In this document: one piece after another, positions 26,351 through 35,108 of the stretch | Numbering within the stretch: position 1 is the stretch's first letter | Layout of the letters: each line of letters starts with the position of its first letter | The notes under the pieces: model-generated | Databases searched by the model: none | What the model was told of the DNA's origin: nothing | The model's input: the letters and a program-made list of their open reading frames with translations, nothing else | Position numbers and translations under genes: made by a program | NCBI GenBank assembly: GCA_902762305.1 | Contig: CACWNW010000017.1 | Span: forward strand, 51,707-115,706 | Origin: Fibrobacter succinogenes | GTDB taxonomy: Bacteria; Fibrobacterota; Fibrobacteria; Fibrobacterales; Fibrobacteraceae | Length of the DNA: 64,000 nucleotides | Reading direction: 5' to 3'

Positions 26351-27145
26351 GTGAAAAAATACTACACGATACAGATTATCCCCGAGAATTCCCGGGAGAT
26401 AAAAAAATTCAGGATATCCACAACCTGGGTCATTTGCCTGAAGGTTTTCCTCGCATTGTTTATAGTTGTACTCGGCGTGTTCGCCTTCCACCTCGCGAAA
26501 ATCAACGTGATTGTCGCGAAGTACGAAAAGTTGCGCGTGGCAAATGCGCAGCTCATCAAGAAGGACAAGAACTACGAGGAGATGTTCATGCGGCTCGACT
26601 CCCTGTGGGTGATGGAGGAGCGGCTCCAGAACATCTTCGAGACGTTCATCGAGAACGACTCCAACAAGATCAATTCCATCATCGACCGCAACAGGTTCGC
26701 GCACACGCCTTCCGAAAAGAACAATATCGATTTCGACACGCACAGCTGGAAGACGTTCGAGGAAAAGGTCCGCATCGAGCACATTCCCGACATCATCCCC
26801 GTGGTGGGCATCGTGAGCAAGAAGTTCTCGGAAGAGGCATCGCACCTCGGTACGGACTTCTCGGCACAGCCCGGGAACCCGGTGTTCGCTACCGGCAGCG
26901 GTACCGTGGAATCGGCCGGAAAAATGGAAGAACTGGGCAACACCATCGTCATCAATCACGGGAACGGCTACATTACCACGTACTCCCACCTGATGAACAT
27001 CAAGACCAGAAAGGGTAGCCCGGTCCACAAGGGCGACATCATCGGTAGTGTCGGGAGCACGGGAAATACGAACGGACCCCACCTTCACTATACTATTACG
27101 AAGGACGGCGTCCCACAAGATCCGGAAAAGTTTATAAATTACTAG
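26351..27145 (+). CDS. M23-family peptidase, membrane anchored (LmdC-like)
   Basis: 264 residues: a short cytoplasmic start, one membrane helix (about 27-49), a coiled coil, and a C-terminal M23 LytM domain. The zinc ligands are complete: SHLGTD, YSHL and GPHLHY. It should cut peptidoglycan peptides in the periplasm. It follows parB by 11 bases and is followed by a bactofilin, a pairing known from other bacteria where both shape the cell. Confidence 0.88.
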   Translation: MKKYYTIQIIPENSREIKKFRISTTWVICLKVFLALFIVVLGVFAFHLAKINVIVAKYEKLRVANAQLIKKDKNYEEMFMRLDSLWVMEERLQNIFETFIENDSNKINSIIDRNRFAHTPSEKNNIDFDTHSWKTFEEKVRIEHIPDIIPVVGIVSKKFSEEASHLGTDFSAQPGNPVFATGSGTVESAGKMEELGNTIVINHGNGYITTYSHLMNIKTRKGSPVHKGDIIGSVGSTGNTNGPHLHYTITKDGVPQDPEKFINY

Positions 27146-27173
27146 AAGAACTTTTTTCCACTAGGAGTGAAAC

Positions 27174-27554
27174 ATGGCAACAAAAGAACAGGAAATCACC
27201 CAGATCGGCAGCACTGTCACAATCAAGGGCGACATCAGCGGCAAGAGCGATGTCCGCGTAGCGGGCACCGTCAACGGTAGCGTCAACATCGAAGGCGAAC
27301 TCGTCATCGAACGTAGCGGCTTCATCGAAGGCGAAATCAAGTCTATCAACGCCATTGTCGCAGGCACCGTCAAGGGCAACATCGAATGCACCGAGAAGCT
27401 CATTCTCGAGAGCACCTCCAAGTTCATCGGCAACATCAAGACCAAGCTCCTCATTATTCAGGAAGGTGCTACGTTCCAGGGCAACTGCCAGATGGGCGCA
27501 CCCGTAGCTCCGGCTGCTCCTCAGCCAGCACCTCAGGTAAAGGAAAAGGTCTAA
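27174..27554 (+). CDS. Bactofilin cytoskeletal protein
   Basis: 126 residues. The core is a right-handed beta-helix of repeating strands (GSTVTIKGDISGKSDVRVAG, GSVNIEGELVIE, GEIKSINAIVAG, GNIECTEKLILE) between short unstructured ends. Bactofilins polymerise without nucleotide and recruit envelope enzymes. The adjacent M23 peptidase is the probable partner. AGGAG lies before the ATG. Confidence 0.92.
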   Translation: MATKEQEITQIGSTVTIKGDISGKSDVRVAGTVNGSVNIEGELVIERSGFIEGEIKSINAIVAGTVKGNIECTEKLILESTSKFIGNIKTKLLIIQEGATFQGNCQMGAPVAPAAPQPAPQVKEKV

Positions 27555-27921
27555 TCCACACACATATCATAATTATCTATTTATTTATAAATAAGATTAT
27601 GATTATGATGGGGTGAATAGTGAATAGAAATTTGGAGTTTTTCGTGCAAGTCCATGAGCATCAAAAAGTTACACAAACAAAAAGATGGTGGACAAATGTT
27701 GAAAGTTCCAGGGTCTATTCACTATTTTCAACGTGGACAAGTGTTGAAGCCTAGTTTTCAACACCTGTGAACTGAAAAGCCACAGCGGTGTATTGAAAAT
27801 AACAGCGAATCCGGCTTCGGAATATGACCTGCATCACACTTGGCGAGGTATTTTTCAATTTTGCTGTTTGAGATGCAGGCATATTTTTATATATTAGATT
27901 GACTATATAAGGGTCGTTAAC
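27555..27921. other. Intergenic region with nested repeats
   Basis: About 370 bases without a gene. AATAGTGAATAGA (27616-27628) and its exact inverse at 27714-27726 could form a long hairpin. GTGGACAAATGTTGAA (27688-27703) recurs as GTGGACAAGTGTTGAA (27733-27748), and the second copy lies within a TTCAAC/GTTGAA dyad. These could be regulator sites or a structured RNA; nothing more can be said. Confidence 0.5.
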
Positions 27922-28644
27922 TTGTTGAAGATAGGTCAGATATCGGATATCCACATTGGCGAAGACGAAAGTCTTGTCCAGGGTATTGACGTGCGCGAAA
28001 ATTTCTTGCGTGCGCTCAAGTCCGATTCCATGGAGAAATTGGACCTGCTGGTCCTGTCCGGTGACCTGGCCAACGAGAACGCGGAACCCGGAGCCTACAG
28101 TTTTGTAGCCGAACAGATCAAGTCTGTCGAATGCCCCGTGTGCATCATACCCGGCAACCACGACCAGATAGACGTGATGTCGCGCTATTTCGACCTCCCC
28201 GTGAAGAACGGCAAGTGCTACTACCGTTTCGACCTGATGGGCAAGTCCATGTTCTTCTTGGACAGCGCATGCGGTGAAGTTTCGCGCGACCAGCTCGACT
28301 GGCTCGAGGCGGAAGTCCCGAAGGTGGACAGCGAAGTCATCTTGTTCATGCACCACCCGCCCTGCTTCTGCGGCCACCGGTTCATGGACTTGCACTACCA
28401 CCTGAAGAACATGATGGAAGTGCAGGACGTGCTCTCGAAGTTCGACAACCTGAAGCACGTGTTCTGCGGACACTACCACTGCGAGTTCGAAGTGATGTTC
28501 AAGAATATCACTGTGCATGCTGCGCCCGCGACACAGATGCAGATTGCTCCCGACAAGCCCTATTTCAACCTGAAAAGCAGCAGCCCCGGCTGGCAGGTGA
28601 TTTATTGGGGCGACGATTTTGTTGAAACAAAAGTTGTTTACTAG
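27922..28644 (+). CDS. Calcineurin-like metallophosphoesterase
   Basis: 240 residues from tandem TTG codons (27922 or 27925), chosen because the first motif QISDIHIGEDE follows directly. The other motifs are LSGDLAN, PGNHDQ, MHHPP and GHYH, all needed for the two-metal site. The family includes cyclic-nucleotide phosphodiesterases (CpdA-like, the closest by layout) and other phosphoesterases. It has no obvious operon partner; a tRNA follows. Confidence 0.85.
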   Translation: MLKIGQISDIHIGEDESLVQGIDVRENFLRALKSDSMEKLDLLVLSGDLANENAEPGAYSFVAEQIKSVECPVCIIPGNHDQIDVMSRYFDLPVKNGKCYYRFDLMGKSMFFLDSACGEVSRDQLDWLEAEVPKVDSEVILFMHHPPCFCGHRFMDLHYHLKNMMEVQDVLSKFDNLKHVFCGHYHCEFEVMFKNITVHAAPATQMQIAPDKPYFNLKSSSPGWQVIYWGDDFVETKVVY

Positions 28645-28662
28645 TTTTTTTTCTAAAATACC

Positions 28663-28691
28663 TTGAAAAAGCTCAACTACTATGCTATATT
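28663..28691 (+). promoter_or_regulatory. Promoter of the tRNA gene
   Basis: TTGAAA (28663-28668) and TATATT (28686-28691) are 17 bases apart, placing the start just before the tRNA. TATATT also appears as the -10 of the sulfur genes. Confidence 0.7.
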
Positions 28692-28701
28692 TGCCGCACA
28701 T

Positions 28702-28773
28702 GGCGGTTTAGCTCAGTGGTAGAGCACTGGAATCATAATCCATTGGTCCGGGGTTCAAATCCCTGAACCGCTA
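28702..28773 (+). tRNA. tRNA with CAT anticodon (Met, or Ile after lysidine change)
   Basis: All arms fold: acceptor GGCGGTT/AACCGCT (one G-U), D-stem GCTC/GAGC, T-stem CGGGG/CCCTG with TTCAAAT loop. The anticodon CAT is at 28734-28736. The anticodon stem has a C-T mismatch at 27-43. CCA is not encoded. Elongator Met is the simplest reading; Ile2 has the same anticodon before modification and cannot be ruled out. Confidence 0.88.
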
Positions 28774-28775
28774 TT

Positions 28776-28842
28776 AAAAAAAGAGGCGCATATGTCGAAA
28801 CGAATTCTTGCAATTTCAATTTTGGCTATCGCCTCTTTTTTT
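28776..28842 (+). promoter_or_regulatory. 13-bp inverted repeat spanning the lipoprotein start
   Basis: AAAAAAAGAGGCG at 28776-28788 is exactly inverted at 28830-28842, inside the signal-peptide codons. The left arm contains the AGAGG ribosome site of the lipoprotein gene and the right arm ends in seven T residues. It could act as the tRNA terminator and could also hide the ribosome site. Confidence 0.55.
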
Positions 28843-29217
28843 ATTGCCTGTAACAACGACTCCGATGTGAAGCCGGACGTGGAGCAGATGCAGGCCGCAC
28901 TGCCCAAGACAGTCCCCATCGTGAAAGTCGATCCCTTTGTCGCCCCTGCAGAACCGGTTATTACCCAGGACCAGGCCCACAAGTATGTGAAGGCTAGTGC
29001 CGCCCTGGTCGAACTCGGCGTAAGCTGGTCCAAGAAGATTGAAGAAGCGAGGGAAGGCGAAAAGGTCCAGATCCTGGACGCATACAACGTGGCGCGTGAC
29101 CAGCTCTGCGCACGTATCGGCCTCGCGGGTATTGCCGAATATAACTGGATTACCGAAGTCGCCCTTCCGAATCCCAGGAACATCCCGTTCTTCGAGGCTG
29201 CCGGCCTCAAAAAGTAG
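28792..29217 (+). CDS. Small lipoprotein of unknown function
   Basis: 141 residues with a lipobox ASFFIAC (Cys20), then an acidic linker and a helical domain with a VELGVSWSKKIEEA stretch and an AARxGLxGIAEYN-like segment. No family is recognised. It starts 19 bases after the tRNA and is followed by the NERD helicase after three bases, so it may be co-transcribed with both. Confidence 0.7.
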   Translation: MSKRILAISILAIASFFIACNNDSDVKPDVEQMQAALPKTVPIVKVDPFVAPAEPVITQDQAHKYVKASAALVELGVSWSKKIEEAREGEKVQILDAYNVARDQLCARIGLAGIAEYNWITEVALPNPRNIPFFEAAGLKK

Positions 29218-29220
29218 TCG

Positions 29221-30999
29221 ATGCCTATCCGCATCACTATCAATCCTAAATCGACGTCTAGTGCCGAGTGGGCCATTTTTCGCATGGCCGGAATGCTCGG
29301 GCCTGGTTGGGACGTATGGATGAACCGCCACCTCGTGTTCGAGAGCCGCGCCGACGGCGCGATGAACAGGGAAGTGGACTGCATATTGTACCACCGTGAA
29401 CACGGCATGCTCATCGTGGAATGCAAGGGCGGGAAAATCTGGACCAAGTACAACGAAGAGACCAGGAACACGGAGTGGTTCCAGAACGGCCACGCCTTGC
29501 CCGCGGCCAAGGTGCCGAGCGTGCAGGTGGGTTCGCTCATCGCGCCGCTTCACGAATACGTGAAGGAACTCCTTGAACCTACGGGTGACGGGAAGATGCG
29601 CAAGGTGCGCGTGCAGTGGGCGGTATGCTTCAGCGACATGGACAGCATGGAAGGGATTCCCGGAGCGGAAATCCCGAGGAAGCGCGCGCTGCTCAGGCCC
29701 GACCTGCTCAACGCGAAGCGATTCGAAAAACGCCTTGTTGAAATTCTCGAGACGCCCGTGCAGGCTTTCGGGAACATGCCTTTTCCCAACGAGTACCTCG
29801 ACGAGGATTCGCTGTTCCGCCTGAGGAACTTCCTCGACGGCCAGGGCGAGAAGCCCGACGAAGCGGAAATTACCAGGAGCTGCTACGAGAACTGCTTCCA
29901 GGAAGCGACCGAGATGCAGCAGATGATGATGGAATCCATCTCGCGCAACCCGCGCATGCGCATAGAGGGCGTGGCGGGTTCCGGAAAGTCGCACATGGTG
30001 GTGTGGGATGCGCTGAGGCTTTCGCGCATCGGCAAGAACGTAGCCATCGCATGCTACAACGACTTGCTCGCCACGGAACTCAAGCAGGATGTATATAAAG
30101 TAATAAGCCGCGACCGCATCGGCGTGGAGGCGAAGTACGCGCAGGATGGCGGCGTGAGCTACGGGCGCGTCGACGTGTACGCGTATTCCGAATGGTGCGA
30201 AAAGTACGTGCGCGCCTCGAAGGTGAAGGTGGCGAAGGGAGGCGATAGGTCGCAGTACTATGACAGGGAACTCCCGCAGGCCTTCGTGAGGGCGCAGAAG
30301 GTATTGGCAAAAGACAAGAAGAAGCGCGAGAAGTTCTTCTACGATGCGGTCATCATTGACGAGGGTCAGGATTTTGCGAGCGAATGGGTGGACGGTTTTA
30401 TCGGGCTGTTGCACAACCAGAAGCGCGGCATAGTGCGGTTCTTCTACGATCCGGCGCAGCGCCTGTACGCGAGCCGCAACGGCATCGACAACGCGCAGGT
30501 GCAGGCGATGCCCGTGATGGTGCTGAACCGCGGGTTCCGCAGCACCAAGCGTATTCTCGAGTGGGTGCAGAAGAATACCGGATTCAGGCTGCAGTCCTTC
30601 GACAATACGGTGCTTGGCGACGTGGTGAAGGAAATGCAGTACAGCGATGGCGCCGAACAGGTGCAGATGCTCAGCGCGCGCATCGACGAGCTCATGAAAA
30701 AGAAGAAGCTCAAGGCATCCGACATCCTCGTGGTCTCGATGAAGAGCGACAAGAGTTCGGCCCTCAAGAACATTACCGACGAGCGCATCGTGTGGAACAC
30801 GAGCGGCGACAAGTCCATGGTTAAGGACAAAGTAAATATCGTGAGCGTCTACCGCATCAAGGGGCTCGACTCTACCGCAGTGATTCTGACCGACCTCGAG
30901 GAACCCGCCGAAGCGCTGAAACACGAGGACTGGAAACGCTGCATGCTCGTCGGCGCCACCCGCGCAAAAGCCCTGCTTACCGTCTTCCGGAAAAAGTAA
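29221..30999 (+). CDS. NERD-domain superfamily 1 helicase
   Basis: 592 residues. The N-terminal nuclease-related NERD domain (about 10-110) has EVDCILYHREHGMLIVECKGG, with the E..D...E.K pattern of restriction-type folds. A UvrD/Rep-type helicase follows: GVAGSGKSHMV (Walker A near 257), AVIIDEGQDF (Walker B), YRIKGLDSTAVILTD and VGATRAKALLTVF (motifs V/VI). Such proteins probably process DNA or RNA. It starts three bases after the lipoprotein gene. Confidence 0.85.
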   Translation: MPIRITINPKSTSSAEWAIFRMAGMLGPGWDVWMNRHLVFESRADGAMNREVDCILYHREHGMLIVECKGGKIWTKYNEETRNTEWFQNGHALPAAKVPSVQVGSLIAPLHEYVKELLEPTGDGKMRKVRVQWAVCFSDMDSMEGIPGAEIPRKRALLRPDLLNAKRFEKRLVEILETPVQAFGNMPFPNEYLDEDSLFRLRNFLDGQGEKPDEAEITRSCYENCFQEATEMQQMMMESISRNPRMRIEGVAGSGKSHMVVWDALRLSRIGKNVAIACYNDLLATELKQDVYKVISRDRIGVEAKYAQDGGVSYGRVDVYAYSEWCEKYVRASKVKVAKGGDRSQYYDRELPQAFVRAQKVLAKDKKKREKFFYDAVIIDEGQDFASEWVDGFIGLLHNQKRGIVRFFYDPAQRLYASRNGIDNAQVQAMPVMVLNRGFRSTKRILEWVQKNTGFRLQSFDNTVLGDVVKEMQYSDGAEQVQMLSARIDELMKKKKLKASDILVVSMKSDKSSALKNITDERIVWNTSGDKSMVKDKVNIVSVYRIKGLDSTAVILTDLEEPAEALKHEDWKRCMLVGATRAKALLTVFRKK

Positions 31000-31019
31000 T
31001 TACATATAACTTTAAATTC

Positions 31020-32792
31020 TTACCACGCGAGGTCGACGACGATGCGCCAGGATTCGTCGGGGTCGAACTTGTGCGCGTGTCCGCTGCTCGCCGTCCCGAA
31101 GTTCATCTGGTATTCCACCGAGAAGTGGCGCGTAATCTGCAGGCCGAACCCGAGCCACACGGAGAACGAGAGTTCCTTCGCCCCGTTGAAACGGTGCCTG
31201 ATGTCGTCGAACATCCCGAGGTCGATGAAGTTGTTCATGAGTGCCTTCATGGCGTCTTCGTCTTCTTCGTTTTCGGGAGGCGTCTCTATCTTGTAGACTT
31301 CGAAGATGGGCTTGTGGAAGTGGAACGTCTGGCTTATGAACGGCTTGACTACCGGAATCACGGGGACGCCGAGCCTGAACGAGATGGGGATGTCGGCGCC
31401 GATGTTGTGGTAGTATATGTCGTATTTTTCTTCGGGCTTGAATTCGTAGGTGAAGCTCTTGTAGTGGTACGAGGCGCCGAGACCGATGCTGATTGCGCCG
31501 CCGTCGTAGAAGTACCAGCGCAACAGGTAGATGAGGGCGGCCTCGTGGCCGGTTTCCTCTTCCAGGTTCCTGATGCGGCCGATATCCTTGGCGTAGTAGC
31601 TATGCTCGCCGAAGTTGCCGTACATGACTTCGGTTACCTTGTAGAAGATGCGTTCGTCCTTCTTCTCTTCCTTGGCGTCCTTGTTCGCGCTGTCCTGCGG
31701 GCACGCCTCTGCGGCGGGTGCCTGGGGCTCGGCGGCGGCGACAGGCGCTTCGGCGGGTTTGGCTTCGGGCTTGGCCGTGTCGGCAGGCGCGCTCTTTGCC
31801 GTTTTTACCGGCTCCGCAGGCGCTGCCGTCTCGACCGGCGCAGGTGCGGCTACAGGCTTCTCTTCTGTGGCATGCATTTCGAGGAGTGCGACTTCCTTGC
31901 TCGTGTAGGTCACGGTGAAGCGGCACATGCCCTGCACGTTGCAGCGCGCCTGTACGGAATCGGCGATGGCGCGGGCCATGTCTTCGCGGAGGAGTTCGGA
32001 CTTGATCTTTACGAGGCTGTCGGCGATGGCGTTCTTGGCCGCGATTTCCTTGTCGAGCGCGATGAGTTCAAGCGTATTGTCGGCGTGCGCCTTGCACTGG
32101 CACGATGTCTCGGTGATGCGGCAGAACGCCTTGCGCGAGGAATCGGCCTTGGCGATGGAATCGGCGCGCGCCTTGGCGAGTGCGGCCGTGTCGACAGGTG
32201 CTGCCGCAGGCTGTGTAGCGGCTGCTGCCTTTGCCGCTGTTGCCGCTCTCAGGGAGTCGGCGGGCGTCATCTTGGGTTCTTCCTTGGGGGGAGTGGCGCA
32301 GTCGTTGCAGCGTTCGGTGCATTCCATGGACATCGGGGCGATGGGCAGCAGGCTACGGCGGCGGGTGAGCGAATCGATGGTCGCGTTGACCGCCTTGACG
32401 GCGCGGGGCAGCATGCCCATGGCCTTCTGTTCGGCTTCTCCCGACTTGGCGATGAGCTCGAAGCGGGTGAGCGTCGTGTTGCCCTTTTCGATTCCCTTGT
32501 AGTAGCCGTCCTGGAAGGTGAGCGTGCGTGCGCATATCGCCTTGGTGCACCCGGCGACGAGGTCATCGACGAGCTTGCGCTTTCTGAGTTCGACGCCCAT
32601 GTTCTTGGATCTGGCGCTGTCGATTACGAAGGGGCAGTTGCACGTGGATTCAATCTTGTCGCAGTTTTCGGCCCTCTCGGTGTTGCGGCAGGAGAGGCAG
32701 AGGTTGTAGCAAATTTCGTCGGCGATTGCGGAAGTCGAAATGACCGCCACGGCGGCGACAGCGATGGAGATGGACTTGAAGATATTGCGCAT
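31020..32792 (-). CDS. Secreted envelope protein with Cys-rich start and beta-barrel end
   Basis: 590 residues. It has a signal peptide ending STSAIA, a Cys-rich region with CxxC pairs (CLSCRN, CNCP, CNDC), helical coils, an Ala/Pro/Glu linker (about 325-375), then a C-terminal domain of aromatic strands (GLGASYHYKSFTYEF, FSVEYQMNFGTAS) ending VVDLAW. A periplasmic head joined to an outer-membrane barrel is plausible. It is convergent with the helicase gene and preceded by a small membrane protein gene on the same strand. Confidence 0.65.
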   Translation of the reverse strand: MRNIFKSISIAVAAVAVISTSAIADEICYNLCLSCRNTERAENCDKIESTCNCPFVIDSARSKNMGVELRKRKLVDDLVAGCTKAICARTLTFQDGYYKGIEKGNTTLTRFELIAKSGEAEQKAMGMLPRAVKAVNATIDSLTRRRSLLPIAPMSMECTERCNDCATPPKEEPKMTPADSLRAATAAKAAAATQPAAAPVDTAALAKARADSIAKADSSRKAFCRITETSCQCKAHADNTLELIALDKEIAAKNAIADSLVKIKSELLREDMARAIADSVQARCNVQGMCRFTVTYTSKEVALLEMHATEEKPVAAPAPVETAAPAEPVKTAKSAPADTAKPEAKPAEAPVAAAEPQAPAAEACPQDSANKDAKEEKKDERIFYKVTEVMYGNFGEHSYYAKDIGRIRNLEEETGHEAALIYLLRWYFYDGGAISIGLGASYHYKSFTYEFKPEEKYDIYYHNIGADIPISFRLGVPVIPVVKPFISQTFHFHKPIFEVYKIETPPENEEDEDAMKALMNNFIDLGMFDDIRHRFNGAKELSFSVWLGFGLQITRHFSVEYQMNFGTASSGHAHKFDPDESWRIVVDLAW

Positions 32793-32801
32793 GTTCAGCT
32801 C

Positions 32802-33128
32802 CTAGAAGATTATGGCGAGGACAACGAATGCGATTGTCCCGATGGCGGAGAATACGACGGGAAGTATGGGGAAGCCGCTTTCTTCTTTGGCGGAGGGTTC
32901 ACATGCGGATTGCTGTGGCGCCTCTTTTGCGTTCTGCGCGGATTCGGCATTCGCGTTTTCGGGGGAGGCCTTCTGCTCGGCTGCATTGCCTGCAGTCCCG
33001 TTTGCATCGTCGATTAGGGCCGCATCGTTTGCGCTTGCGCCTTTTGCGGGTGCGGCTTCCACATATGTTGCTGCCATGCCCATGGCGAATACAAACGCAC
33101 AGATTTTCGTGAACATTTTCAGTTTCAT
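32802..33128 (-). CDS. Small secreted protein with C-terminal membrane anchor
   Basis: 108 residues from the ATG at 33128, which has GAGGAAG just upstream. It has a signal peptide (MKLKMFTKICAFVFAMGMAATYVEA), an Ala/Asn/Glu-rich disordered middle, and a C-terminal helix FPILPVVFSAIGTIAFVVLAIIF. It lies nine bases before the envelope protein gene, so the two are likely one operon. The family is unknown. Confidence 0.65.
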   Translation of the reverse strand: MKLKMFTKICAFVFAMGMAATYVEAAPAKGASANDAALIDDANGTAGNAAEQKASPENANAESAQNAKEAPQQSACEPSAKEESGFPILPVVFSAIGTIAFVVLAIIF

Positions 33129-33224
33129 AACTTCCTCGAATGCCCGCATGTGGTTCTTGCGGGTGCGTATATTAATTTAATTCCTTTTTGGCAATCAAAG
33201 TAACAGATTGTCAGTATCGGAGGG

Positions 33225-33614
33225 CTATTTTATGTTCTTTTCGAGTGCGTTGACGACGACCACGTCGGCAGGGAGCCAGTCGACCGAGTGGATTTGTTCC
33301 ATATCGAGCCATTTGGCGGCTTCGTGCTCGAGGAGCGTGAGCGTGCCGCCGGTAACGGAGCAGTAGAAACAGTGCATGGTCAGGTGGAATCCGGGATAAT
33401 CGTACTCGACAGTACATACAAATTCACCGACATCGACTTCGACGGATAGTTCTTCGCGCAGTTCGCGGGCGAGCGCCTGCTGCGGCGTTTCGCCCGGTTC
33501 CATCTTGCCGCCCGGGAATTCCCAGAAGTCCTTGTAGTCGCCGTACCCGCGCTGCGTGGCGAAAATTTTCCCGCTGTCGGTGATGATGCCCGCTACTACT
33601 TCGATACTTTTCAT
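33225..33614 (-). CDS. MutT-like Nudix hydrolase
   Basis: 129 residues. The Nudix box is complete: GGKMEPGETPQQALARELREEL (about 40-61), preceded by FWEFPGG. The N-terminal IEVVAGIITDSGKIFATQRG matches MutT-type enzymes that hydrolyse oxidised dGTP or CTP. The stop of the upstream phosphatase gene is three bases away, so they are co-transcribed. Confidence 0.9.
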   Translation of the reverse strand: MKSIEVVAGIITDSGKIFATQRGYGDYKDFWEFPGGKMEPGETPQQALARELREELSVEVDVGEFVCTVEYDYPGFHLTMHCFYCSVTGGTLTLLEHEAAKWLDMEQIHSVDWLPADVVVVNALEKNIK

Positions 33615-33617
33615 GGG

Positions 33618-35006
33618 CTATTTTTCCAGGATGCCTTTGTAGAAGGCGCGCACGTCTTCCCAGCGGTAGTACGGTGCGGCGGGGCATTTGATACCGGGGG
33701 CGCACGGTACGGGGAGCGCTTGCTCGATTTCGTTGTACAGGACCTTCACCAGCACGTCGGGGGTGGTACCGGCCTTTGCGGGTGCGTCGCCCTTGCGGTA
33801 GAAGACAATCTGGAGGTTCGCCGCCATCGGGATGACCCTGAAGTCGGTCCACTGCTCGTGCAGCTTGGAGAGGTCGGAGACCTTCGCGTTTGCGACGGGC
33901 AGCTGCATGAGGGCGGCGAGCGTGAGGAGTCCCGCGTCGTGGCCGAACCGGAGCGTGGCGGCTACGGGCGTGTTGCTTGCGAGCGCGGAATCCGCTTCGT
34001 CGAGGATGTTCTGGAGCGTGCTTTTCGCGAAGTCGGTGCCGTTGCTCTTGTCGATGAGCGGGCTTGTGCCGAGCAGGCTGTACCACCAGGCGTTCTGCGC
34101 CTTCCAGCGGGTAATCCGCTCTTCGGTGGTGTAGATTTCGCGCAGCGTGCTTACTGGGGCGCCGGCGGCTTTTTCGACGCTTGCGACAAGCGCGGAATCC
34201 ATGCTGGGGAACAGGTCGGTGATTTCGAGAAGCCTGTTGTAGAACGTGCCCGCGTCGATGTTCTTGGCGGCATAGGCGGTGTCGGCGAACAGTTTTTGCA
34301 TTAGCGGTTTCGGGTCCACCTTCTGCCAGAGCTTGTCGCTTTCGGCGGTGTAGGCGGGTGCCTTGGAGTAGTCGAGCTTGCCCCAGTCGAACGCGCAGAT
34401 GAAGGGCATGTAGCTCTTGCCCGAGAGAAGTTCGGGTTCGATTTCGGGGAACTGTACGCGGAACTCCCCGATGAAGGCGGCCATGCTCACGATGCAGCGC
34501 CCGCTGGTACTCGCGTATGCCTTCACATGCGGCACGACCTTTTTGCCGGCGCTTTTGCGGGTGCGGAATATCTCGGGGAAGTTCTTGGCCATGCGCTTGG
34601 CGATTCCCATGTGCTGGTGCACGCCTGCCTGCGTGAGGTCGCCGGTACGGGGCATGGCCTCGCTTTTCAGGACCTGCGCGAGGGCGCTGATCTGCTTGCC
34701 GGTCGCGGTGAGGGCGCCTGCCGAGTCGGCTTTCGCGAGTGTTTCGGCCAGATACCTGTATTCGTCGGCGCTGTGGTGGAACCGGCTGCCGTGCCTGCCG
34801 TAGTGGCTCATGTAGAAGGGCTTGTAGCCTGCGGGCGCCTTGGTGTACTTGACACTCTTGTCGGGTTCCGGGTAGGGGAGCGCGTTGCTTTCCGTGTATT
34901 CCGGGTGGGCGGCGAGCTCGGAGTCGCTCACCTGCGCTGTGCAGGTGCCTGCTGCGACGGCCACCGCGAGTGCGGCGGTGGCGAAATGGTTGACGATGTG
35001 GTGCAT
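33618..35006 (-). CDS. Secreted histidine acid phosphatase, inositol-phosphatase-like
   Basis: 462 residues with a signal peptide ending AGTCTA. The catalytic HYGRHGSRFHH motif near residue 70 and the later FGHDAGL supply the phospho-histidine and proton donor of branch 2 histidine phosphatases. Size and motifs fit bacterial phytases or MINPP-type enzymes that release phosphate from inositol phosphates in the periplasm or outside. It is first in a pair with the Nudix gene and divergent from the next lipoprotein gene. Confidence 0.8.
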   Translation of the reverse strand: MHHIVNHFATAALAVAVAAGTCTAQVSDSELAAHPEYTESNALPYPEPDKSVKYTKAPAGYKPFYMSHYGRHGSRFHHSADEYRYLAETLAKADSAGALTATGKQISALAQVLKSEAMPRTGDLTQAGVHQHMGIAKRMAKNFPEIFRTRKSAGKKVVPHVKAYASTSGRCIVSMAAFIGEFRVQFPEIEPELLSGKSYMPFICAFDWGKLDYSKAPAYTAESDKLWQKVDPKPLMQKLFADTAYAAKNIDAGTFYNRLLEITDLFPSMDSALVASVEKAAGAPVSTLREIYTTEERITRWKAQNAWWYSLLGTSPLIDKSNGTDFAKSTLQNILDEADSALASNTPVAATLRFGHDAGLLTLAALMQLPVANAKVSDLSKLHEQWTDFRVIPMAANLQIVFYRKGDAPAKAGTTPDVLVKVLYNEIEQALPVPCAPGIKCPAAPYYRWEDVRAFYKGILEK

Positions 35007-35108
35007 GGCAGAAATGTAATAAAAAAGAAATTTATATATTTCTTACATAATCATCAGTCAATACATACTTTGTTATCTTTGGGACACACTATATAAGGAG
35101 AAAACAAC

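Noticed and set aside
28816..30924. Long minus-strand frame opposite the lipoprotein and NERD helicase genes
   Set aside because: The plus strand encodes clear helicase motifs and a lipobox. The opposite frame is His/Arg/Val-rich shadow sequence.
31071..33017. Long plus-strand frame opposite the Cys-rich envelope protein
   Set aside because: Antisense shadow of two minus-strand genes that have signal peptides and good ribosome sites.
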